NCBI GenBank assembly: GCA_030590765.1
Contig: JAUVCP010000193.1
Location: 1 to 5,356 of the forward strand
Length of the DNA stretch: 5,356 bases
DNA from: Flavobacteriaceae bacterium
Lineage (GTDB): Bacteria > Bacteroidota > Bacteroidia > Flavobacteriales > Flavobacteriaceae
Direction: 5' to 3'
Shown here: positions 1 through 5,356 of the stretch, in pieces
Layout of the letters: each line of letters begins with the position of its first letter
How positions within the stretch are numbered: the first letter of the stretch is position 1
Notes under the pieces: generated by a model
The model's input: the letters and a program-made list of their open reading frames with translations, nothing else
Database searches by the model: none
What the model was told of the DNA's origin: nothing
Translations under genes and position numbers: made by a program

Positions 1-2353
1 ATCAGGGATTGCATGTCACTTTGCAAATATAGGAGTTGAAGTGTTATTGCTTGACATTGTACCACGTGAATTAAACAAGCAGGAAGAATCAAAAGGACTA
101 ACACTTGAAAGTCCTTTTGTTAGAAACCGAATTGTAAATGATAGCCTTAAAGCTTCATTAAAATCTAAACCATCACCTATTTATAATCAAAAATTTGCAT
201 CAAGGATTTCCACAGGTAATTTAGAAGATGATATTTCAAAAATTAAAGATGTTGATTGGGTAATTGAAGTAGTGGTAGAAAGATTGGATATCAAGCAACA
301 GGTTTTCGAAAATATTGAAAAACACCGTAAAAAAGGCACATTAATAACATCAAATACCTCTGGTATCCCTATTAAATTTATGAATAAGGGACGTAGTGAA
401 GATTTTCAAAAGAACTTTGCAGTAACACATTTCTTTAATCCTCCCAGATATTTAAAATTGTTCGAAGTTATCCCTGGACCAAACTGTGATCAGGATGTAA
501 CCGATTTTTTAATGATGTATGGTGAAAAATTCTTAGGCAAGACTTCTGTTTTGGCTAAAGATACTCCTGCATTTATTGGTAACCGAATTGGTATTTTTGG
601 AATCATGAGTTTGTTTCATGCAGTGAAAGATCTTGGTTTAAGCATTGAAGAAGTTGATAAACTTACAGGACCGGTTATTGGCCGTCCAAAATCAGCTACC
701 TTTAGAACAGTTGATGTAGTTGGTCTAGACACATTGGTTCATGTCGCTAATGGTTTATATAATGGTGTACCTGACGATGAAGCCCATGACCTGTTTAAAC
801 TTCCTGCTTATATTGAAAGCATGATGGAGAATAAATGGCTGGGAAGTAAAACAAAACAAGGTTTCTACAAAAAAACAGTTGATGAAAAAGGTAAAAAGCA
901 AATTTTAGGATTAGATCTTGAAACCTTAGAATACAGAGCACCAAAAAAAGCAAAATTTGCAACACTTGAAATGACCAAAACCATCGATAAAGTTATCGAT
1001 AGGTTTAAAGTATTAGTAAAAGGAAAAGACAAAGCAGGCGAATTTTATCGTAAAACATTTGCTGCTATGTTTGCTTATGTTCAAAATCGTATACCCGAAA
1101 TTTCAGATGAATTATACAGAATTGATGATGCAATGAAAGCTGGTTTTGGATGGGAACACGGACCATTTCAAATATGGGATGCTATTGGTGTAGAAGCTGG
1201 AGCAAAAATGATGAAAAAAGAAGGTTATGAAACAGCTTCCTGGATAAATGAAATGCTAGAAAAAGGTGAAAAATCATTCTATGCAGTCAAAAATGGCGCA
1301 AAATATTATTATGATATTCCAAAAAAAGAACAAGTTAAAATACCAGGTCAGGATGCCTTTATTATTTTAGATAATATTCGCGAATCACAAACAATATGGA
1401 GTAATTCCGAAGCATCAATCCAACATCTAGGAGATGGAGTTTTAAATGTAGAATTCCAATCTAAAATGAATTCTCTTGGAGGAGGAGTTTTAGAAGCTAT
1501 CAATAAAGGAATAGATCTTGCCGAAAAAGATTATGAAGCAGTAATTTTGGGTAACCAAGCTGCAAACTTTACCGTTGGTGCAAATCTAGCAATGGTATTT
1601 ATGCTAGCTATAGAACAGGAATATGATGAACTGAACATGGCTATTAATTTATTCCAAAGTACCGTAATGCGAATGCGTTATTCTTCTGTACCTACTCTTG
1701 TCACCCCTAGGGGTTTAACTCTTGGAGGTGGTTGTGAATTGAGTTTACATGCTGATAAAGTTGTAGCTGCTGCAGAAACATATACAGGATTAGTTGAATT
1801 TGGTGTTGGTTTAATACCAGGTGGTGGTGGAACCAAGGAAATGACAAAAAGAGTTTCAGATCTTTGGATCAAAGATGATGTAAAATTAAACCGACTTCGA
1901 GATGCATTTATAAATATTGCAATGGCTAAAGTTGCTACATCAGCACATGAAGCGTATGATATGGGTTATTACCAGCATGGTAAAGATATGGTGGTTGTAA
2001 ACGCCGACAGACAAATTGCTACAGCAAAACGCCATGCTTTACAGATGTTACAAGATGGATATACACAACCTGCTCCACAAAAAGTAAGAGTATTAGGTCA
2101 GCAGGCATTAGGAATGTTTATGGTGGGAACCGATAGTTTAGAAAAAGGTAGATATGCATCTGAACACGATAAAATGATTGCAAATAAACTGGGCTGGATT
2201 TTAGCCGGAGGTGATCTATCAGAACCAACTGATGTTAGCGAACAATATTTACTGGATCTTGAACGTGAAGTTTTCTTATCTCTTTTAGGTGAAAGAAAAA
2301 CATTGGAAAGAATTGAACATACTTTAAAAACAGGTAAACCACTTCGTAATTAA
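1..2353 (+). CDS. fadN: FadN-type 3-hydroxyacyl-CoA dehydrogenase / enoyl-CoA hydratase, 5' end missing
   Basis: This bifunctional cytosolic beta-oxidation enzyme hydrates trans-2-enoyl-CoA and then oxidises (S)-3-hydroxyacyl-CoA with NAD+. The frame is open from base 2, where SGIACHFANIGVEVLLLD is the end of a Rossmann glycine motif, so the gene begins upstream and the GTG at 41 is internal. Counting codons from base 2, D18 ends the second beta strand, which favours NAD+. The dehydrogenase residues are S120 (SNTSG), H143 and E155 (HFFNPP...FE), and N194 (GNRIG). The dehydrogenase C-terminal domain follows, with KTKQGFY and later FGWEHGPFQIWD. A crotonase domain fills roughly the last 330 residues, with the two expected acid residues E579 (GGGCEL) and E599 (GLVEFGVG) and the turn IPGGGGT. 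The dehydrogenase-then-hydratase order is that of FadN, not E. coli FadB. The 783 codons present compare with about 790-800 in the family as I recall it, so perhaps 10-20 residues are lost. It is first in a fadN-fadA-fadE order, and the TAA at 2351 is followed almost at once by a repeat block. Confidence 0.95.
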   Translation, partial: SGIACHFANIGVEVLLLDIVPRELNKQEESKGLTLESPFVRNRIVNDSLKASLKSKPSPIYNQKFASRISTGNLEDDISKIKDVDWVIEVVVERLDIKQQVFENIEKHRKKGTLITSNTSGIPIKFMNKGRSEDFQKNFAVTHFFNPPRYLKLFEVIPGPNCDQDVTDFLMMYGEKFLGKTSVLAKDTPAFIGNRIGIFGIMSLFHAVKDLGLSIEEVDKLTGPVIGRPKSATFRTVDVVGLDTLVHVANGLYNGVPDDEAHDLFKLPAYIESMMENKWLGSKTKQGFYKKTVDEKGKKQILGLDLETLEYRAPKKAKFATLEMTKTIDKVIDRFKVLVKGKDKAGEFYRKTFAAMFAYVQNRIPEISDELYRIDDAMKAGFGWEHGPFQIWDAIGVEAGAKMMKKEGYETASWINEMLEKGEKSFYAVKNGAKYYYDIPKKEQVKIPGQDAFIILDNIRESQTIWSNSEASIQHLGDGVLNVEFQSKMNSLGGGVLEAINKGIDLAEKDYEAVILGNQAANFTVGANLAMVFMLAIEQEYDELNMAINLFQSTVMRMRYSSVPTLVTPRGLTLGGGCELSLHADKVVAAAETYTGLVEFGVGLIPGGGGTKEMTKRVSDLWIKDDVKLNRLRDAFINIAMAKVATSAHEAYDMGYYQHGKDMVVVNADRQIATAKRHALQMLQDGYTQPAPQKVRVLGQQALGMFMVGTDSLEKGRYASEHDKMIANKLGWILAGGDLSEPTDVSEQYLLDLEREVFLSLLGERKTLERIEHTLKTGKPLRN

Positions 2354-2358
2354 ATTAG

Positions 2359-2386
2359 TAATGAGAATTGAGTAATGAGTATTGAG
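2359..2386 (+). repeat. Four tandem 7-nt repeats, left arm (consensus WAWTGAG)
   Basis: Four exact-length 7-nt units lie end to end from 2359. Two are TAATGAG, one is AATTGAG and one is TATTGAG. A partial unit, TAG, precedes them at 2356. Because the period is 7 and the units carry TAA or TGA, stop codons occur in all three + frames within about 30 bases. The array starts just after the fadN stop and ends 16 nt before the ATG of the IVP-family gene. It is the inverted counterpart of the array at 2762-2789. Confidence 0.8.
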
Positions 2387-2402
2387 AACTAAAATTGAAA
2401 AC

Positions 2403-2756
2403 ATGCATAAATTAGAAGATTTGAAAGTTTGGAACAAAGCAATGAATGTTGCTGTTGAGACTTACAAATTATCAGCTGATTTTCCTGTTGAGGAAAAATA
2501 TGGTTTAATCAGTCAAATTAGGAGGAGTGCTGTTTCAATACCATCAAATATAGCAGAAGGTGCAGGAAGAAATTCCAAAGGAGAATTCAAACAATTTTTA
2601 GGAATTGCTAATGGCTCTTCATTTGAATTATATACTCAATTAAAACTATCATACAAACTGAATTTAGTTTCAGTTGATAAAATAAAACCAATTCTAAACG
2701 AAGTTATAGAAATTCAAAAAATGAATTATTCATTAATAAAATCTTTAGAAAAATAG
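2403..2756 (+). CDS. Four-helix-bundle protein, 23S rRNA intervening sequence protein (IVP/S23) family
   Basis: This small 117-residue protein belongs to the family Pfam calls 23S_rRNA_IVP, whose members are usually about 115-125 residues, so it looks complete. Its signature runs through LEDLKVWNKAM (residues 4-14), FPVEEKYGL (27-35), QIRRSAVSIPSNIAEGAGR (38-56), EFKQFLGIANGSSFEL (61-76), and a final long helix from about 90 to 117. It is mildly basic (17 Lys/Arg against 13 Asp/Glu). Family members were first seen inside intervening sequences of 23S rRNA in spirochaetes and relatives. The Avd proteins of diversity-generating retroelements share the fold. The cellular function is not established, although nucleic-acid binding is a reasonable family-based guess. 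ATG 2403 is preferred because the signature begins at once and an A-rich leader precedes it. The in-frame TTG at 2382 would lie inside the repeat array. The gene lies 49 nt after fadN and 43 nt before fadA and has no evident link to beta-oxidation. Confidence 0.9.
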   Translation: MHKLEDLKVWNKAMNVAVETYKLSADFPVEEKYGLISQIRRSAVSIPSNIAEGAGRNSKGEFKQFLGIANGSSFELYTQLKLSYKLNLVSVDKIKPILNEVIEIQKMNYSLIKSLEK

Positions 2757-2761
2757 TATTT

Positions 2762-2789
2762 CTCAATACTCAATTCTAAATACTAAATA
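2762..2789 (-). repeat. Four tandem 7-nt repeats, right arm (inverted relative to left arm)
   Basis: Four 7-nt units lie end to end. On the + strand they read CTCAATA, CTCAATT and then CTAAATA twice, with a partial CT after. Read on the - strand they match the left array, and the unit nearest the gene, TATTGAG, is identical on both sides. The array starts 5 nt after the TAG stop of the IVP-family gene and ends 10 nt before the fadA ATG. If transcribed as one mRNA with fadN, the two arms could pair and place the IVP gene in the loop. Confidence 0.8.
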
Positions 2790-2799
2790 CTTTTAAAAC

Positions 2800-3984
2800 A
2801 TGAAAACAGCATATATAGTAAAAGGATACAGAACAGCAGTTGGTAAAGCACCAAAAGGAGTTTTTCGGTTTAAAAGACCGGATGAACTTGCGGCAGAAAC
2901 TATTGAACACTTATTAAAAGAAGTTCCTGAGTTAGATAAAAAAAGAATTGATGATGTAATTGTTGGTAATGCAATGCCAGAAGCTGAACAAGGTTTGAAT
3001 ATTGGTCGTTTGGTTTCCCTTATGGGACTTAAAATTGATGATATTGCAGGAATGACCGTTAACCGTTATTGTGCATCAGGGTTGGAAACTATCTCTATTG
3101 CAACAGCAAAAATACAATCAGGAATGGCAGATTGTATCATCGCAGGTGGTGTTGAGAGCATGAGTTATATTCCTATGGGAGGTTATCGCCCGGTTCCAAA
3201 TTATAAATCAACCAAAGAAGGTCATGAAGATTATTACTGGGGTATGGGACTAACTGCCGAGGCGGTAGCGCATCAATATAAAGTTTCCCGTGAAGATCAG
3301 GATGAGTTTTCTTACAATTCTCATATGAAATCTCTTAAGGCTTTAGATGAAGGAACTTTTAATGATGATATTGTTCCTATCACCGTTGAACAGATCTATT
3401 TAGATGGAAAAGGGAAAAAACAAACCAAGGAATATATCGTAAAAAATGATGAAGGACCTCGAAGAGGGACTTCAAAAGAAGCATTAGCAAAACTGCGCCC
3501 TGTTTTTGCTCAGGGAGGAAGTGTTACAGCTGGTAATTCATCACAAATGAGTGATGGTGCAGCATTTGTTTTAGTAATGAGTGAAGAAATGGTAAAAGAA
3601 TTAAATCTGGAACCCATTGCAAGAATGGTTTCTTATGCAGCTGTTGGTGTTGATCCAAAAATAATGGGAATTGGTCCAGTAAAAGCGGTTCCAAAAGCAT
3701 TGGCAAAAGCAGGCTTAAAACAAAATGACATTGAGTTATTCGAATTGAACGAAGCATTTGCATCACAATCTTTAGCTGTACTACGTGAATTGGATCTTAA
3801 CCAGGAAATTGTAAATGTTAATGGTGGAGCAATTTCAATGGGGCACCCACTTGGTTGTACAGGAGCTAAATTGTCAGTTCAGTTATTTAATGAAATGCGC
3901 CGTCGTAAAAATAAATATGGTGTTGTAACTATGTGTGTTGGTACAGGACAAGGAGCTGCAGGTGTATATGAATTTCTTTCATAA
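2800..3984 (+). CDS. fadA: FadA-type acetyl-CoA C-acyltransferase (3-ketoacyl-CoA thiolase)
   Basis: This thiolase cleaves 3-ketoacyl-CoA with free CoA, giving acetyl-CoA and an acyl-CoA two carbons shorter, the last step of each beta-oxidation turn in the cytosol. The 394-residue length is normal for the family. The acyl-accepting cysteine is C91 in NRYCASG. The other conserved blocks are GGVESMS (residues 116-122), AGNSSQMSDGAA (244-255), NEAFA (317-321), GGAISMGHP with catalytic H349, and CVGTGQG with catalytic C379. All active-site residues are present. The ATG at 2800 starts the usual MKTAYIVKGYRTAVGK N-terminus and follows the A-rich leader TTTTAAAAC with no Shine-Dalgarno sequence, a pattern common in Bacteroidota. 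Its position between FadN and FadE genes points to the degradative thiolase rather than the biosynthetic acetoacetyl-CoA thiolase, but sequence motifs alone do not settle chain-length preference. Confidence 0.95.
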   Translation: MKTAYIVKGYRTAVGKAPKGVFRFKRPDELAAETIEHLLKEVPELDKKRIDDVIVGNAMPEAEQGLNIGRLVSLMGLKIDDIAGMTVNRYCASGLETISIATAKIQSGMADCIIAGGVESMSYIPMGGYRPVPNYKSTKEGHEDYYWGMGLTAEAVAHQYKVSREDQDEFSYNSHMKSLKALDEGTFNDDIVPITVEQIYLDGKGKKQTKEYIVKNDEGPRRGTSKEALAKLRPVFAQGGSVTAGNSSQMSDGAAFVLVMSEEMVKELNLEPIARMVSYAAVGVDPKIMGIGPVKAVPKALAKAGLKQNDIELFELNEAFASQSLAVLRELDLNQEIVNVNGGAISMGHPLGCTGAKLSVQLFNEMRRRKNKYGVVTMCVGTGQGAAGVYEFLS

Positions 3985-4083
3985 TTGAATTGTAAATTTT
4001 TATAACAAACTAAAATAGTAAAAACTACACAAGTAAGATTGAAATAATTTAACATTCAACATCTAAAATTTAATATATAAACA
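3985..4083. other. AT-rich intergenic spacer with weak imperfect inverted repeat
   Basis: The 99-nt gap between fadA and the acyl-CoA dehydrogenase gene is strongly AT-rich. Bases 3985-4005 and 4039-4059 are complementary at 16 of 21 positions with a 33-nt loop. A loose 7-nt rhythm ending in AA can be read from 4053 to 4080 (for example CATTCAA, CATCTAA). Neither is strong enough, given the base composition, to name a terminator or element. No convincing Bacteroidota promoter (TTTG followed by TAnnTTTG) was found, so read-through transcription from fadA is the simpler view. Confidence 0.35.
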
Positions 4084-5356
4084 ATGAAAACAATAAAAGG
4101 AGGCGAATTTTTAATAAAAGAAGTAAAATACGAAGATATCTTTATCACGGAAGAGTTTACGGAAGAGCATATTATGATGAAAGAATCGGTTATAGAATTT
4201 ATTGACCGTGAAGTTTGGCCTAATAAAGAACGATTTGAAAATAAAGATTATGCTTTAACCGAAAGTATAATGCGTCAAGTTGGCGAAATGGGATTTTTAG
4301 GTATTTCAATACCTGAGCAATATGGCGGAATGGGTATGGGATTTGTATCTACAATGTTGGTAACTGACTATATGTCGGCTGCAACCGGTTCAATAGCAAC
4401 TGCTTTTGGTGCGCATACAGGTATTGGTACTATGCCAATTTTTTTATACGGAACAGAAGAACAAAAACAAAAATACTTACCACAACTTACAGCTGGTGAA
4501 AAATTTGGTGCTTATTGTTTAACAGAGCCAGAAGCCGGTAGTGATGCTAATTCTGGTAAAACAACTGCAACTTTAACAGACGATGGTAAAAATTATTTGA
4601 TCAACGGTCAAAAAATGTGGATCTCAAATGCTGGCTTTGCAGAGATTTTTATTGTTTTTGCAAGAATTGAAGACGATAAAAATATTACCGCTTTTATTTT
4701 AGAATACGATAAAGAAAACCCAAATGGTGTTACTTTCGGAGAAGAAGAAGATAAGTTGGGTATCAAATCTTCATCAACCAGACAAATGTTCTTCAGTGAT
4801 ACCAAGATTCCTGTTGAAAATATGCTTTCCAAAAGAGGAAAGGGTTTCAAAATAGCATTGAATTCTTTAAATGTTGGTCGAATTAAACTGGCTGTTGCAT
4901 GTTTAGATGCCAGCAGAAGAATCATTACCGCCTCAGTTAATTACGCCAATGAACGTATTCAATTTAAAACACCAATCGCACAATTTGGTGCTATTCAAGC
5001 AAAACTTGCCGAAATGAGTGTACGTACTTTTGCCAGTGATGCAGGTTCATACAGAGCGGCTAAAGACATTCAGAATTATATTGATGCGCTTTTGGTAAAA
5101 GGAAAATCTCATCAGGAAGCTGAATTAGAAGCATTTAGCGAATATGCTATTGAAGCAGCAATTTTAAAAGTTTATGCTTCTGAAACATCACAATATGTAT
5201 CTGATGAAGGCATCCAAATTTTTGGTGGTATGGGATTCTCTAAAGATACACCTATGGAATCTGCATGGAGAGATGCGCGTATTACAAGAATTTATGAAGG
5301 TACAAATGAAATTAACAGACTGCTTACAGTAGGTATGTTACTTAAAAAATCATTTA
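4084..5356 (+). CDS. fadE: FadE-type acyl-CoA dehydrogenase, 3' end missing
   Basis: This FAD-dependent enzyme makes the trans-2 double bond in acyl-CoA, the first step of beta-oxidation, passing electrons on through electron-transfer flavoprotein. The frame is open for 424 codons to the window edge with no stop. The N-terminal helical domain has the family opening IKGGEFLI (residues 4-11) and IPEQYGGMGMG (77-87). The middle beta domain has YCLTEPEAGSDA (144-155) and WISNAG (179-184). The C-terminal helical domain has GGMGFS (381-386) and RIYEGTNEINR, where E405 is the expected catalytic base. The extra helical stretch near residues 330-360 and the N-terminus resemble Bacillus FadE and VLCAD-like enzymes of about 600 residues, so some 170 residues probably lie beyond the window. 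The leader TATATAAACA before ATG 4084 is A-rich without a Shine-Dalgarno sequence. The gene completes a fadN-fadA-fadE order. Confidence 0.93.
   Translation, partial: MKTIKGGEFLIKEVKYEDIFITEEFTEEHIMMKESVIEFIDREVWPNKERFENKDYALTESIMRQVGEMGFLGISIPEQYGGMGMGFVSTMLVTDYMSAATGSIATAFGAHTGIGTMPIFLYGTEEQKQKYLPQLTAGEKFGAYCLTEPEAGSDANSGKTTATLTDDGKNYLINGQKMWISNAGFAEIFIVFARIEDDKNITAFILEYDKENPNGVTFGEEEDKLGIKSSSTRQMFFSDTKIPVENMLSKRGKGFKIALNSLNVGRIKLAVACLDASRRIITASVNYANERIQFKTPIAQFGAIQAKLAEMSVRTFASDAGSYRAAKDIQNYIDALLVKGKSHQEAELEAFSEYAIEAAILKVYASETSQYVSDEGIQIFGGMGFSKDTPMESAWRDARITRIYEGTNEINRLLTVGMLLKKSF

Larger units (their letters stand above)
2356..2789 (+). mobile_element. Putative inserted cassette: IVP-family gene bounded by inverted heptamer repeats
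   Basis: A 434-bp unit lies between two genes that are normally adjacent in fad operons. Its ends are inverted copies of a 7-nt repeat array, and the only gene inside is a four-helix-bundle protein. Bases 2356-2388 are complementary to 2760-2785 at 24 of 26 positions if one extra 7-nt unit on the left is looped out. The left end starts 2 nt after the fadN stop codon and the right end stops 10 nt before the fadA start, so an uninterrupted junction would be about 12 nt. No transposase, integrase, reverse transcriptase or clear target-site duplication is visible, so movement would need help in trans or an RNA-level route. Treating it as a mobile unit is inference from position and boundaries. 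An alternative is a long-resident accessory gene with flanking regulatory repeats. Confidence 0.45.

Noticed and set aside
41..43. GTG as the start codon of the fadN-type gene
   Set aside because: The frame is open back to base 2 and encodes the end of the NAD-binding glycine motif, so this GTG is an internal valine codon of a gene cut by the window edge.
1678..1872. Minus-strand open frame opposite the crotonase domain; similar minus-strand frames at 3524-3766 and 4608-4925
   Set aside because: Each lies wholly antisense to a well-supported enzyme gene, shows no recognisable domain and is best explained as a shadow of + strand codon use.
2382..2402. TTG at 2382 as the start of the IVP-family gene, adding seven residues
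   Set aside because: The extra residues lie partly within the heptamer array and match no family feature. ATG 2403 starts directly at the conserved region behind an A-rich leader.
2403..2756. The four-helix-bundle gene as an Avd of a diversity-generating retroelement
   Set aside because: The fold is shared, but no reverse transcriptase, template repeat or variable repeat is visible in the window.
2350..2797. TTAAA at 2350-2354 and 2793-2797 as a target-site duplication flanking the cassette
   Set aside because: A five-base AT-only match in such AT-rich flanks is expected by chance, and it does not abut both arms evenly.
4034..4041. TAAGATTG as a Bacteroidota -7 promoter element (TAnnTTTG) for fadE
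   Set aside because: It has one mismatch to the consensus and there is no TTTG at the expected upstream distance, so it is not distinguishable from AT-rich background.
4096..4103. Perfect Shine-Dalgarno-like AAAGGAGG just inside the acyl-CoA dehydrogenase gene
   Set aside because: It encodes the conserved Lys-Gly-Gly of the FadE N-terminus and has no suitable ATG, GTG or TTG at the right distance downstream in frame.

Overview
This window is a low-GC bacterial segment, most likely from a member of the Bacteroidota. The protein sequences resemble Bacteroidota beta-oxidation enzymes, and the start codons sit behind A-rich leaders rather than clear Shine-Dalgarno sequences. All genes lie on the + strand. 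The taxonomic call comes from recognising protein and leader style, not from a search.

Layout. (1) Positions 1-2353 hold a FadN-type bifunctional 3-hydroxyacyl-CoA dehydrogenase/enoyl-CoA hydratase. It lacks only its first few residues, which lie off the left edge. (2) Positions 2354-2799 hold a 117-residue four-helix-bundle protein of the '23S rRNA intervening sequence protein' (IVP/S23) family. It is framed on both sides by runs of four 7-nt repeats in inverted orientation. (3) Positions 2800-3984 hold a complete FadA-type thiolase. (4) Positions 3985-4083 are an AT-rich spacer with a weak imperfect inverted repeat. (5) From 4084 to the right edge is a FadE-type acyl-CoA dehydrogenase, cut off after 424 codons but including its catalytic glutamate.

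The three enzymes form a fatty-acid beta-oxidation operon in the same order as Bacillus subtilis fadN-fadA-fadE. FadE oxidises acyl-CoA to enoyl-CoA. FadN hydrates the enoyl-CoA and oxidises the hydroxyacyl-CoA. FadA cleaves the ketoacyl-CoA, releasing acetyl-CoA.

The part that does not fit is the IVP gene between fadN and fadA. It has no evident metabolic role, and its repeats begin 2-5 nt after the fadN stop and end 10 nt before the fadA start. Removing the repeat-bounded unit would leave a tight junction of about 12-15 nt. This looks like a small cassette inserted into an operon junction. Its ends could pair in the mRNA, reminiscent of how IVP-coding intervening sequences sit in 23S rRNA. 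That is the main item of interest; the rest is ordinary core metabolism.
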